DNA of 33,557 bases, taken from Planctomycetota bacterium. Lineage in GTDB: Bacteria; Planctomycetota; Planctomycetia; Pirellulales; Pirellulaceae. A model generated the notes under the pieces. The model saw nothing but the letters and a program-made list of their open reading frames with translations, searched no databases and had not been told where the DNA came from. The translations under genes and the position numbers were made by a program. The DNA is taken from assembly GCA_963204995.1 (NCBI GenBank), contig CAUJKL010001071.1, positions 1-33,557 on the forward strand, written 5' to 3'. Shown here in pieces: positions 16,883 through 26,819 of the stretch. Within the stretch, counting starts at the first letter, position 1; every line of letters starts with the position of its first letter.

Positions 16883-17172
16883 CACTCGGGATCCTCTGGC
16901 GGAGTAATGAGCTGCGGCGGAGGCGAGGCGTTGGCGAAAGGCGAGGCTGCCACTCGCCGATTCGTGAACCTGCTGCCCGGCAGTGTCAGCAACCAGGCGA
17001 TGGCGAACAGCACGGCATGCACGATCAACGCCAACAACACGCTGGAACCCGCGATCGCCACGACAATGGCCCACTGATGCCCGCGCGTGGCCATAGCGAC
17101 CACATAAAAAAAGATGGCGCTGGCGGTTGTGAGGATCAGCAGATGTCGAAGCGAGAACCGTGGGATAAGCAT
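16882..17172 (-). CDS. Small membrane protein, two predicted TM segments
   Basis: MLIPRFSLRHLLILTTASAIFFYVVAMATRGHQWAIVVAIAGSSVLLALIVHAVLFAIAWLL; stop overlaps the next ATG by 1 nt (TGATG). Confidence 0.75.
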   Translation of the reverse strand: MLIPRFSLRHLLILTTASAIFFYVVAMATRGHQWAIVVAIAGSSVLLALIVHAVLFAIAWLLTLPGSRFTNRRVAASPFANASPPPQLITPPEDPE

Positions 17173-17341
17173 GGCCTGATTCTCGCAAAGGCCACTCGGT
17201 TTGCAAGTAGAAGCGGCACGGATGCTGCGGAGCGATCCGGGCACGGGGCTCCCAATTGTGGCTCTCGGCGTGATAGACTAGGACCGTCACCTGATCGTGG
17301 TGGCAATTCGGCTTCGCTTCACTGATCTTTGGGACGCCCTG

Positions 17342-18211
17342 ATGAAATCTTCGAGACAATTTCTAACGGCCTGCGGCTTCGGGTTGGCCGCACTAGTTCT
17401 CAGCACACAATCCGAAGTACATGCCCAGGCAGTCGCACAATACCCTTTATCCATTGCCGTTTCCGATTCGACGATCATGCTTGCCGATCGCGACTTTCAC
17501 GGCGTGTGGAAGCTCGAAGGCGGCGAACTGTCAGCCTACTTCACAGGCTCCAAAACATTTCGGACTCCACTAAATGCCATTCGTTGCGTCGAATTCGATT
17601 CCGATGGCAAGCTGCTGGCGGGAGACAGCGCGACGCGAGAAGTCTATCGCTTCGACGACGATGGCAAGCCCGTTCCGTTGACGAATGGCGGCATTGGCAT
17701 CGCGATGGATATCGCCGTGAACAAAGCTGGCGACCTATTCGTCTCGGACCTTGAGATCCACCGGATCATGAAGGTCCCCAAGGCCGGTGGCAAACCCGAA
17801 GAAGTTACCGAGATCTCTGGGTGTCGTGGTCTGTTCGTCGACAAGGAAGATCACTTGTGGGTGGTCTCGACCACGAACGATCAACTCTACCGCATATCGC
17901 CCGATGGCAAATCGGAGACGATCGTCGCTGGCCGTGCATTCGAGTTCCCACACACGGTGGTCGTCGATGACGATCTGACCGCTTACGTCTGTGATGGCTA
18001 CGCAAAAACCATCTGGAAGATTACGAGGGGCGGTAAGCCAGAAGCTTGGGTTAAAGGCGAGCCCTTGGTGAATCCCGTCGGCATGGCAATTCAAGGCGAT
18101 ACGATCTACGTCGTCGATCCGCGGGCGGTGGCGGTGTTTGCGATCGATCGTGAGGGCAAACTGAAGACGACTCCCTTGAAACCCGCCGGTCCGGAAAAAG
18201 CTGCGCCATAA
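17342..18211 (+). CDS. Secreted NHL/SMP-30-type beta-propeller protein
   Basis: Signal peptide MKSSRQFLTACGFGLAALVLSTQSEVHAQ then repeating propeller blades (DGKLLAGDSATREVYRFDDDGKP, AGDLFVSDLEIHRIMKVPKAGGKPEEVTE, DHLWVVSTTNDQLYRISPDGKSETI). Confidence 0.8.
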   Translation: MKSSRQFLTACGFGLAALVLSTQSEVHAQAVAQYPLSIAVSDSTIMLADRDFHGVWKLEGGELSAYFTGSKTFRTPLNAIRCVEFDSDGKLLAGDSATREVYRFDDDGKPVPLTNGGIGIAMDIAVNKAGDLFVSDLEIHRIMKVPKAGGKPEEVTEISGCRGLFVDKEDHLWVVSTTNDQLYRISPDGKSETIVAGRAFEFPHTVVVDDDLTAYVCDGYAKTIWKITRGGKPEAWVKGEPLVNPVGMAIQGDTIYVVDPRAVAVFAIDREGKLKTTPLKPAGPEKAAP

Positions 18212-18227
18212 GAAAGTGCCTGTCCGC

Positions 18228-18791
18228 ATGTCTGCAGACGACCGAATTCGGTGGAACGAGAAGTACCAGCTCGGCGAGCATCCTTCCCTCGAGCCATCCT
18301 GCTTGTTGACTGCCTTGGCTTCGTTCCTACCAAGCTCAGGCCGCGCCCTTGATCTGGCCGGAGGAACTGGCAGGCACGCGATCTGGCTGGCACGGCGAGG
18401 CCTCGATGTGTGCCTTGCCGACGTGTCGGACGTCGCACTTCAGCTCGCTGCGACTCGCGCGGCAGAAGCCGGTGTGACCATCGAAACGCAGCGAATCGAC
18501 TTCGACGTCGATCCCTTCCCGCGAGGATCATGGGACTTGATCGTTTCCGTTCACTTTCTATTGCGACCACTGTTTGAGATCTTCCCGGCTGCCTTAGCTC
18601 CCGGTGGCACTCTCGTCTGCATCCATCCGACGCGAACGAACCTGCAACGGCATGCAAAACCTCCCGAACGGTTTCTGCTCGAAGACGGTGAGCTGCCGGG
18701 ACTCGTCAAGGATCTCGAGATCGTTCACTACGAAGAAGGTTGGCTCGCCGAGGGACGACATGAAGCGGTCCTGGTCGCCCGAGTCGTGTAA
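18228..18791 (+). CDS. Class I SAM-dependent methyltransferase (TehB-like)
   Basis: RALDLAGGTGRHAIWLARRGLDVCLADVSDVALQLA motif I/post-I pattern; GTG alternative start at 18216. Confidence 0.88.
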   Translation: MSADDRIRWNEKYQLGEHPSLEPSCLLTALASFLPSSGRALDLAGGTGRHAIWLARRGLDVCLADVSDVALQLAATRAAEAGVTIETQRIDFDVDPFPRGSWDLIVSVHFLLRPLFEIFPAALAPGGTLVCIHPTRTNLQRHAKPPERFLLEDGELPGLVKDLEIVHYEEGWLAEGRHEAVLVARVV

Positions 18792-18870
18792 ACTGCTGAA
18801 GTCTCCGCCGAATTCGAAAGTTTAAGCACGATCGGCATTGCCTGCGATTACTGGGATAGAGAATCTCACG

Positions 18871-20892
18871 ATGAAGCTGATTAAAGTCGCCTCGGGCGTG
18901 CTGAACCAAACGCCTCTTGATTGGGAAGGCAACAAGCATCGAATTCTGACGGCTATCGAAGCCGCCCGCGAGCAAGGCGTCTCGGTGCTTTGTCTTCCGG
19001 AACTTTGCATCACCGGGTATGGCTGCGAGGATGCTTTCTTTTCCGGCGACGTCCTGCGGCTTGCGAAAGAAGTCTTAATCGAAATCGCGCCGGCGACTCG
19101 CGGCATGATCGTTTCCGTCGGACTTCCGCTCGCCAGTCGCGGTGCCTTGTATAACGTCGCTTGCCTCTTAGCGGATGGCCAGATCGCAGGCTTCGTTGGC
19201 AAGCGGCACTTGGCCGGAACCGGTATCCATTACGAACCACGTTGGTTCCAACGCTGGCCACAAGACGCTCGGGTCGAAGTCGAACTAGCCGGACACAACT
19301 ATCCGTTTGGCGATCTCGTCTTCAACTGTGGTGGAGTCGTCATCGGCTTCGAGATCTGCGAAGACGCGTGGGTTGCGGATCGCGTTGGACACGAACTCGT
19401 GCAACGCGGCGTCGACATGATCTTGAACCCCAGTGCCAGTCATTTCGCCTTCGCCAAGCATCGCATTCGCGAGCGGTTTGTCCTGGAAGGTTCGCGAGCG
19501 TTCGGCGTTGTTTACGTGTACTCGAATCTGGTCGGAAACGAAGCTGGGCGTGCGATCTATGACGGAGGCGCGATGATTGCCAGCGAAGGCCGCATGCTGG
19601 CACAGGGACCGCGATTAACCTACGCCGAGTCGCACATCACCGCCGTCACGGTCGATGTCGAAGCGGCTCGCATGAGTCGCGCTCACGATGATAGCTATAA
19701 ACCGGATTTCAATGACCGCGATGTGATTGCCGTGCCGTTTCTTTTCCCCGAATGTCGACCAGAAATTGCTACCGCGCAACCTGCGGCGTGGGAGCAGAGT
19801 CAGCATTTGAAGGAAGAAGAGTTCGCTCGCGCTGTCGCGTTGGGTTTGTTCGACTACCTGCGCAAGAGTCGTTCACGCGGTTTCATCGTGTCGCTGAGCG
19901 GCGGTGCCGACTCCGCCGCCGTGGCAATACTCTCGGCACTTTCGATCGAGCTTGGCGCAGCCGAACTTGGCTTTGATTCCATCAAGGCTCGCCTGTCGTA
20001 CATCCCGGCAATTGATGATGCAAGAACCGCGCGAGAGCTCGTCAACCTGCTACTGACGTCAGTCTATCAAAGCACGCGAAACAGTTCCTCGACCACACGC
20101 GACGCGGCCAGCGCGGTTGCCCAATCGGTTGGCTCGCAGTTCCTGGAATTCGATGTCGATAACATGGTGCAGAGCTATATCAACATCGTGTCGAATTCGC
20201 TGGGGCGTGAGCTGACATGGCAGCAAGATGATTTAGCACTTCAGAACATCCAGGCTCGCGCGCGTGCTCCTGGTGTGTGGCTACTTGCCAATCTGCGTGG
20301 TGCGTTGCTGTTGGCGACGAGCAATCGGAGCGAAGCGGCCGTCGGATATGCGACGATGGATGGCGACACCTGCGGCGGCCTGTCGCCGATCGCAGGAATC
20401 GATAAAGCCTTCTTGCGAAAGTGGTTGCGGTGGATGGAGTCGGACGGCTTGACCGATTTCGCGCCGATGCCGGCCTTAGCCGCCGTTAACGCTCAGCAAC
20501 CAACCGCCGAACTGCGACCGCCCGGAGCAAAACAAACCGACGAAGAGGACTTGATGCCCTACGAAGTCCTGGACCAGATCGAGCGAGCCGCGATCCGCGA
20601 CAAGTTAGGACCGCGAGAGGTGTATCAAGTTCTGAAGGCCACTCGCGCCGAGCAGTCGGACGAACAATTGCTCGCCTGGCTCGAGCGGTTCTTCCGTCTG
20701 TGGAGTCGCAATCAGTGGAAACGCGAGCGCTACGCTCCGTCCTTTCATCTGGACGACGAGAACCTCGATCCGAAGACTTGGTGTCGCTTCCCAATTTTGT
20801 CCGGTTCCTACGAACGGGAACTGCGCGAATTGAGGACGATAGTTTCTCCGCAGGAGCCGTCGGCGCTAGCTGCGGGCCTTACGCAGAAATAG
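18871..20892 (+). CDS. nadE: NAD(+) synthase, glutamine-hydrolysing
   Basis: N-terminal nitrilase (LCLPELCITGYGCEDAFF, GFEICEDAWV) and C-terminal NAD synthetase (VSLSGGADSAAVA, ATSNRSEAAVGYATMDGDTCGGLSPIAGIDKAFLRKWLRWM). Confidence 0.96.
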   Translation: MKLIKVASGVLNQTPLDWEGNKHRILTAIEAAREQGVSVLCLPELCITGYGCEDAFFSGDVLRLAKEVLIEIAPATRGMIVSVGLPLASRGALYNVACLLADGQIAGFVGKRHLAGTGIHYEPRWFQRWPQDARVEVELAGHNYPFGDLVFNCGGVVIGFEICEDAWVADRVGHELVQRGVDMILNPSASHFAFAKHRIRERFVLEGSRAFGVVYVYSNLVGNEAGRAIYDGGAMIASEGRMLAQGPRLTYAESHITAVTVDVEAARMSRAHDDSYKPDFNDRDVIAVPFLFPECRPEIATAQPAAWEQSQHLKEEEFARAVALGLFDYLRKSRSRGFIVSLSGGADSAAVAILSALSIELGAAELGFDSIKARLSYIPAIDDARTARELVNLLLTSVYQSTRNSSSTTRDAASAVAQSVGSQFLEFDVDNMVQSYINIVSNSLGRELTWQQDDLALQNIQARARAPGVWLLANLRGALLLATSNRSEAAVGYATMDGDTCGGLSPIAGIDKAFLRKWLRWMESDGLTDFAPMPALAAVNAQQPTAELRPPGAKQTDEEDLMPYEVLDQIERAAIRDKLGPREVYQVLKATRAEQSDEQLLAWLERFFRLWSRNQWKRERYAPSFHLDDENLDPKTWCRFPILSGSYERELRELRTIVSPQEPSALAAGLTQK

Positions 20893-21068
20893 GCCAGCAA
20901 CAAAGTTCCGACGCGAACTCATTATGAAGTTTCGCAATCTCAGGCCCAGTGGGACGATGGATAATAGCCCTGGGCTTCGGCCTTGACATTACCCACGTCT
21001 TTCGCCGTTTGCAAAGTACTTGTCGTCGTGAGACATCCAGCATCACAGTCCGAAGGACTATAACAACA

Positions 21069-21222
21069 TAGCCCAGGGTCGCGCAGCGCACCCGGGGATT
21101 CAACGAACAAAAACACCCAGGAAACCCGAAATGGGTCGACAAGGATGACGCTGTGAAACCCCTTCAGGGTTTGAATTCCTTCCGTGGAAGTAACCCAGGG
21201 TGCGCTGCGCGACCCTGGGCTA
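21069..21222. repeat. Long inverted repeat: perfect 25-bp arms TAGCCCAGGGTCGCGCAGCGCACCC / GGGTGCGCTGCGCGACCCTGGGCTA
   Basis: Arms read at 21069-21093 and 21198-21222. Confidence 0.93.
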
Positions 21223-21341
21223 GGTTGTTTAACGGCTTCGCCGTACAAGAAAATGTAACCATCCTATCGTTGGGCCATGTAGATATGTGGGTAATGACAA
21301 GGGCTTCAGCCCAGGGAATTGTGCGGTGAAACGTTTTAAGC

Positions 21342-21393
21342 CCCGAAGGTGGCGACACCGTAGCACATGTTCCGTTATGTCGCCACCTTCGGG
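21342..21393. repeat. Perfect 16-bp inverted repeat CCCGAAGGTGGCGACA / TGTCGCCACCTTCGGG with 20-nt loop
   Basis: Arms 21342-21357 and 21378-21393 read directly. Confidence 0.93.
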
Positions 21394-21417
21394 ACTTCGG
21401 AGAATTAACTGCCGAAT

Positions 21418-21437
21418 CCCCGGCATGAATGCCGGGG
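21418..21437. repeat. Palindrome CCCCGGCAT-GA-ATGCCGGGG
   Basis: 9-bp perfect arms with 2-nt centre. Confidence 0.93.
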
Positions 21438-21499
21438 CTATTATTAGCCATCGCTTCGCGACCGTCGAACCAACGCAAACTTAAAGCAACGCGCTCGGC

Positions 21500-24202
21500 T
21501 CACTCTTTCTTTTCTTCCGTCGCCTTGCGAAACAGATTGAAGAGCGGAAGCTCGAGTTTCAGCTTCTCTTCCGGCGCGCGTTGCATATCTAATTCCGCGT
21601 GCATCACCATGCGATTTCCCAGCTTCGTGAGATCGAGGTCGAGACCTCGGAACCAAGTCAGTACTGGTGCTCTATAGTCCGCAGGGATCGGTTGACCAGC
21701 GATCGGCCATTTCGTGGAACGCCACGTCGGCAACTCATCGCCGTGGTCCGTCAATTCGTACGTTCCTTCGAGCGAGCATACGAGTCGCGCGTTCAACAAC
21801 TTTTCTGTCGTCCGCAGCGCTTCGGCAGGCGGAACACGCAGTTGCTGCGACATCGCTTGCAATAGCTTGGCGTTGCCAACCGACGTCTGCGTCGCTCGCT
21901 CATAACTGAGGTAGTTGAGCCAGCTCGAAAGATGCGATTGCGACACGTCGCCAATATGCGCACGAATCTGTGCCGGGTTCTCCGTCGGTTCGATGTGCAG
22001 GCCTGCGATCGTGCGATCGAGTACGTCGCGATGGAACGACAAAACCGAGAAACCATCGCCTTGCCAGCGCCAGCCGCCAAGAAGCAGCCGAGAAAAACCA
22101 TGCGGATCGGGCTGGCCACCCCCAAGTCCAAATGGCAACCAATCGAGAAAGCCCAGTTGTGGCCAAGCTCCCAAGTACCCTGGCGTTTCGCGCAGCAGAC
22201 GCAGCATTTCCAGGCCGCCAGTTGGTTGGAGATTGGTATTCGGCGGGACGTCGCGGACACCCAAGAATAAGTGGTGCGGAACAACGCTCGGAGCGAACGA
22301 GCCACCACGCAACGAAGCTTGCACCGAGATCAACTCGTCTGGCGGAGCCACGATCCTGACATCGGTCGGTGGTCCGATCATCGACATTAACCAACCATAC
22401 TTCTCCTCCGCCAAAGGCGAGATGTTGGCATCGACGACGATCCGCTCGACGTTGCTGTCGCCGAGAGCATAGCGTTTGATGCCCACCATCAACGGGTCCA
22501 TCTGCCGCCACTTCTCCTGGTAGTAGAGGGCTCGCGCCGAATAATGCTCGGATTCACTCGCCGTGACACCACGCAGTTCGACATCGGGAATCGGCGTGAA
22601 ACTGCCTTGTGTACCGCGGAGCGAATCGATTACTCGATCGCGTTCGAGAATCGGGCCGCTGCCGTCTACGTTGCGACCGAAGCCAGGTGGCAGCACCGTC
22701 GCGTCGATCAGCTGGTCGATCGTGTCCGCTGGCTTGCCCTCGCCAGCGGCGGCGAGTTTCGCGAGCATTACGAGTTGTAGGTTCGTCGAAGCTCGCAAAC
22801 GCCGAGACAATTCGATTTGATATTGCGGACTGACCAAGCCTCGGAAAAAGGGAGCCGAGAAATACGCGAAGATCGTGTCCTCGCGTTCGGTTGGCATCAT
22901 CTGCCGTGCGTGCTGAAACTCGGGCAAGTTCCCGAGTGCAGCCTGACCGCGAGATGCGTCCAAAAATCGACGTGCGATCTCACGGGACGTCGTCACGAGA
23001 TGATAGTCTCCGCTCGCAACGTAGTACGAACGAAGATAGTTGTCCGGAGTCGAGAGGAACGAGACCTTGTCGCCGCCGATGTCGATCGTTTCGAGTGTCG
23101 CGGCACGATTCTTGTTTGCCGCGAGTGCGGCGGTTCGTTTCTGCTGGAAGTCAGTTGCCAACGCGGCACTGTTCTTGGCCTGAAACAACATCCCAATGGC
23201 AGCACCATCTTGCTCGTACAAATCTCGCCCCACCAATGCGACGTCGGCGATCAGCGTGCCGCCGAACAGCTCCGACAAGGCCGTTTCGTGCAGCACCATT
23301 TGTCGCTCCGACTTGGCGTTCAAGCCTGCATCGTGGCCACGCAAAGTTACCATCCGCCCAATGTCACCACCAAACTCTCGCGTCAATCGGCTGAACCATA
23401 TGTAGTTTGCGAAATTTCCGAAACGGATATAAAAGCACTCTTCTGGAACGTGGAATGCCAGGGGCTCGATGTTTGGAACTTCGCCGATTGGAGGCAGCAC
23501 TTCGGGGCTCCAGAAGACATCTCCCGGCAGCGGCTGATCCGCCGGAGTCGCGGGTGGCCCGCTGTTCCGCATCGCCTCTCGCATCAGACCGGCACGGAGT
23601 TTCTCGGTTCCGGCGAGCAACTCCAGAGTTTGCTGCAACTCGGAAGGCTGCTTGTTCTCTTGCAGGCGACTCAACAGCGGCGGTTCCAGACCGAGTCGAT
23701 TGCCTAGCATGGCGGTGAGATAAGTGTGAACGAGCGGTGGAAAATCGTTCTCGCTCGCCTGCTGACGTGCCACTGCGTTGTAGTCTCGCCACCACTGCGT
23801 CAGTTCTCGATGGAAGATTCGAGGTGCCTGAGAACTCGGCGACAATTCAATCGTTTGTGGCAGCGGTGAATAGACCGTCATTCGTAGCGGCGCATCGCCC
23901 GTGAACAGAAACGACACGGTGAGCTCGCGCGAGCCACCTGCATTCACAAGCCCGCCCAGAAGTGAATTCGAGAACGCGGGATAGAAGATCCGTCCGTCCG
24001 CTTCTTCAATCCCAAATCGATTGGCTGGGAAGAGATCCGTTTCATCGGCCACTCGGATCGGCACAACGACCGAACCAACCCCAAACGGCGTTCCCGGAAT
24101 CGCCGTCGCCTGGCGTTGGCCGTACGCGGTGTTTGGAACGAACCAACCAGAAAGAAGCCAAGCTCCAAGCAAGATTAGTGAGGTAAGTCGAGAAGCGCGC
24201 AT
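21500..24202 (-). CDS. Secreted planctomycete hypothetical protein, about 900 aa
   Basis: Signal peptide MRASRLTSLILLGAWLLSGWFVPNTAYGQ; long uninterrupted ORF with normal composition. Confidence 0.8.
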   Translation of the reverse strand: MRASRLTSLILLGAWLLSGWFVPNTAYGQRQATAIPGTPFGVGSVVVPIRVADETDLFPANRFGIEEADGRIFYPAFSNSLLGGLVNAGGSRELTVSFLFTGDAPLRMTVYSPLPQTIELSPSSQAPRIFHRELTQWWRDYNAVARQQASENDFPPLVHTYLTAMLGNRLGLEPPLLSRLQENKQPSELQQTLELLAGTEKLRAGLMREAMRNSGPPATPADQPLPGDVFWSPEVLPPIGEVPNIEPLAFHVPEECFYIRFGNFANYIWFSRLTREFGGDIGRMVTLRGHDAGLNAKSERQMVLHETALSELFGGTLIADVALVGRDLYEQDGAAIGMLFQAKNSAALATDFQQKRTAALAANKNRAATLETIDIGGDKVSFLSTPDNYLRSYYVASGDYHLVTTSREIARRFLDASRGQAALGNLPEFQHARQMMPTEREDTIFAYFSAPFFRGLVSPQYQIELSRRLRASTNLQLVMLAKLAAAGEGKPADTIDQLIDATVLPPGFGRNVDGSGPILERDRVIDSLRGTQGSFTPIPDVELRGVTASESEHYSARALYYQEKWRQMDPLMVGIKRYALGDSNVERIVVDANISPLAEEKYGWLMSMIGPPTDVRIVAPPDELISVQASLRGGSFAPSVVPHHLFLGVRDVPPNTNLQPTGGLEMLRLLRETPGYLGAWPQLGFLDWLPFGLGGGQPDPHGFSRLLLGGWRWQGDGFSVLSFHRDVLDRTIAGLHIEPTENPAQIRAHIGDVSQSHLSSWLNYLSYERATQTSVGNAKLLQAMSQQLRVPPAEALRTTEKLLNARLVCSLEGTYELTDHGDELPTWRSTKWPIAGQPIPADYRAPVLTWFRGLDLDLTKLGNRMVMHAELDMQRAPEEKLKLELPLFNLFRKATEEKKE

Positions 24203-24331
24203 AGCGGAACTTTCGTAAACAAATTGCGGAACACTTTCCTGACGCAAGAATCTTAGTCTTGCAGTCGATTCCTACAAGTCAACCCACGCCTTGTCGAATG
24301 CGGGATTCATCAACGCGCGATCTGCTCGCAT

Positions 24332-25447
24332 TCAAATCGTCAACCAACGATCGCGAGCCACGACATTCCAGCGGTCAACAAGTTTTCCATGAGACACGAC
24401 AAACACCTGCTTGTGCAGCGCCGACGTAGGACAGGTATGACGCGGAATCGCAAACAACTCGTCGCCCGGTTGATACTTGCCGGCGTCAGCGGTTTGAACG
24501 ACAAGATGCTCTTCGTTCTGCAAGACGAGTTTCGCATCGGGGATATCAGGGAAGACAACTCGTCGATCGGCAGGCGGGTCGGATGCGACGGCTTTGTAAC
24601 CGAGATCGAAGGTTACACGGTCAGCCGTCGGGCGGCTGATGACTCGCGTCAAAAGCAAAGCGGCAGCCTGAAAGTCGAGATCGGGAAACATCTGTCCATA
24701 GCCGACATCGTGAAACGCGCAAGTGCCAGGACTCAACTCGATCGCCGGATCATTGACGGTCGCATAGACAGGAAACTGTCCCGTCCCGCCAGCGACAATG
24801 CGAGGCACTGGCCAACCGCGCGCTGCCAACTTATCTCGCAAGCCACTCGCCTGATCCCAACATGCCATCACGGCTTGGCGTCTCTCGTCCAAGTCGGTCT
24901 GATGATTCTGGCCGTCGTACAGATGCAAGCCGCCGGGGATCAGTCCTTCGGCATCGACGATCGCTTTGTAGAGTTCGACCGCGTGTTCGCCGACCTCGAC
25001 GCCCGTGCGATGTTGGCCGGTGTCGAGGTCTAACAACACTTCGATCGTTGTTCCCGCTTGAGACATCGCATTGCTTAACGCTTGAATCGGGGCAGCGTGG
25101 TCCGCCGTCACTGACAGGACGACATCGGGGAACTTCTGACGGAACTTGACCGCTCGAGCGATGTTTGGTCCGACGAGATTGTAGGCCAGGAAAACGTCGC
25201 GAACGCCCGCACTGGCAAGCATCTCGGCTTCGGCGAAGATGGCGGCCTTGTGCTTGGTCACGCCGCTGGCGAGTTGCATCTCGATGATTTCGCGCATCTT
25301 GTGCGTCTTGCAATGCGGCCGCAGTCGCGAGACGTCGCCCGCGATCTCAATCATCTTCGCGATGTTCGATTCGAGGACCTCACGAAAGACGACGATCGCC
25401 GGCGTGATGATCTCCGATGTGTCTTCGACGGTGTAGCGTGCATCCAT
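24332..25447 (-). CDS. DSD1/D-threonine-aldolase-like PLP enzyme (alanine-racemase N-terminal fold)
   Basis: LRPHCKTHKMREIIEMQLASGVTKHKAAIFAEAEMLASAGVRDVFLAYNLVGPNIAR; C-terminal PGDELFAIPRHTCPTSALHKQVFVV (metal-site HxCPT). Confidence 0.88.
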   Translation of the reverse strand: MDARYTVEDTSEIITPAIVVFREVLESNIAKMIEIAGDVSRLRPHCKTHKMREIIEMQLASGVTKHKAAIFAEAEMLASAGVRDVFLAYNLVGPNIARAVKFRQKFPDVVLSVTADHAAPIQALSNAMSQAGTTIEVLLDLDTGQHRTGVEVGEHAVELYKAIVDAEGLIPGGLHLYDGQNHQTDLDERRQAVMACWDQASGLRDKLAARGWPVPRIVAGGTGQFPVYATVNDPAIELSPGTCAFHDVGYGQMFPDLDFQAAALLLTRVISRPTADRVTFDLGYKAVASDPPADRRVVFPDIPDAKLVLQNEEHLVVQTADAGKYQPGDELFAIPRHTCPTSALHKQVFVVSHGKLVDRWNVVARDRWLTI

Positions 25448-25613
25448 GATTGACTCGGTCTCCGGCGATTTGAAACGCAGCAGCGTTTCGGACAGCGTAA
25501 GTGGCCACAAAAAGCACAAAACACACGAAAAAGTGGCGATTGAGAGCAGCAACTAAACCGTCAGATCTTTTTTGTGGATCTTTGTGATTTTCGTGGCAAT
25601 CCCACACGCGACT

Positions 25614-26651
25614 TCAACGCTTCGTTTGATAGGTCATTTCGTGGCCGTTGGCGGGAATTGAAACGGTGTACGACTTGCTGTCCGGTGCGACCGACAGCTT
25701 GATAAAGTTTCCTTCGCACTCGTCGGCTGCTTTATGGTTGGCAATGAACTCGTCCGCGACATTGTTGACGCTGCCGTCGGGCCGCAGATTCTTGTGAACC
25801 TGATAGATCGCCTGTAGCGATTTCGTATCTTGCAGATTCGCAAAAACCTCTGGCAAACAACCCTTCGTAGGTCCATTGTTCATGATCGCGACACGTGGCT
25901 TGATTGTCTCCAGCACGACGGGGTTGTTACTGGCGTCGAGTCCGTGGTGAGTGACCTGATAGACATCCACTTCGCCGACGAGATTCTTGGGGCAGACCAG
26001 CCGCATTTCTTGATTCCAGGTCAGGTCGCCCGCGTCGTAGAAGCGAAACGCACCGAACTCGATCACGCTGGCCACGCTATTGGCGTTGTCTGATCCGTCG
26101 CGATCTTTGGGCCGATGTGCGGCACAGGCTTCTTCGTTCGTCGCGGCACCCGGCACCAACGACTCCGTCGCGAACGTCTGGCGTGCTGCCACGCAGGTGA
26201 CTTTGATTGGTTGGCCGTCGACGATCTGGCGAACTGACAGCGAGTCGCCCGGATTGATAACGACACGTTTTTTCGCTTTGAATTCGAAGTAATCCTTGCC
26301 CGGGTCGTCGGGCATACCCGCGAACACGCCGTTATCGTAAACCGTGCCGATCGGCAATAAAGTCGCGAGCATCGAAGCACCGCCAAAATGATCGCGATGG
26401 TAGTGTGTCGTGATCAGATGATCGATTCGTTGCAGCCCGGCGACTTTGGTTGCAACATGGGCGATGCGATTGGGGTCGCGAAGACCGGGATTGCCAGCGT
26501 CGATCAGGATCGATTCGTTCGTCGGCGTTACGATCAATGTCGCGGCACCACCTTCGACATCGATCCAGTAAATGTCAAAGCGTCCGTCATCGGAACCGGC
26601 ATAGGAAAAAGCGGGCAACAGAAGCAGGAACACGGCAAGAATGCGCGTCAT
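25614..26651 (-). CDS. Secreted MBL-fold metallo-hydrolase
   Basis: Signal peptide plus HLITTHYHRDHFGGASML (HxHxDH-like) and VTHHGLDASNNPV. Confidence 0.9.
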   Translation of the reverse strand: MTRILAVFLLLLPAFSYAGSDDGRFDIYWIDVEGGAATLIVTPTNESILIDAGNPGLRDPNRIAHVATKVAGLQRIDHLITTHYHRDHFGGASMLATLLPIGTVYDNGVFAGMPDDPGKDYFEFKAKKRVVINPGDSLSVRQIVDGQPIKVTCVAARQTFATESLVPGAATNEEACAAHRPKDRDGSDNANSVASVIEFGAFRFYDAGDLTWNQEMRLVCPKNLVGEVDVYQVTHHGLDASNNPVVLETIKPRVAIMNNGPTKGCLPEVFANLQDTKSLQAIYQVHKNLRPDGSVNNVADEFIANHKAADECEGNFIKLSVAPDSKSYTVSIPANGHEMTYQTKR

Positions 26652-26744
26652 CGGTGTATCTCTCTGGATGGTTAATAAGTCCCAGCTGAATTGCCTTCAC
26701 AGTATCAGCGATTCGCACCCTCAATTCAACGCTCCCGCCGCATC

Positions 26745-26805
26745 TTCCTACCCCCAATCTTCCTACCTTATTCCGAAAGTAAGGTAGGAAGATTAGGGGT
26801 AGGAA
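26745..26805. repeat. Inverted repeat: 26-bp arms with one mismatch and 9-nt loop TTCCGAAAG
   Basis: TTCCTACCCCCAATCTTCCTACCTTA / TAAGGTAGGAAGATTAGGGGTAGGAA at 26745-26770 and 26780-26805. Confidence 0.95.
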
Positions 26806-26819
26806 AATGGCAGTCGGGA

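Noticed and set aside
22817-23707. 296-aa plus-strand ORF inside 21500-24202
   Set aside because: Antisense to a long signal-peptide-bearing CDS; no motifs.
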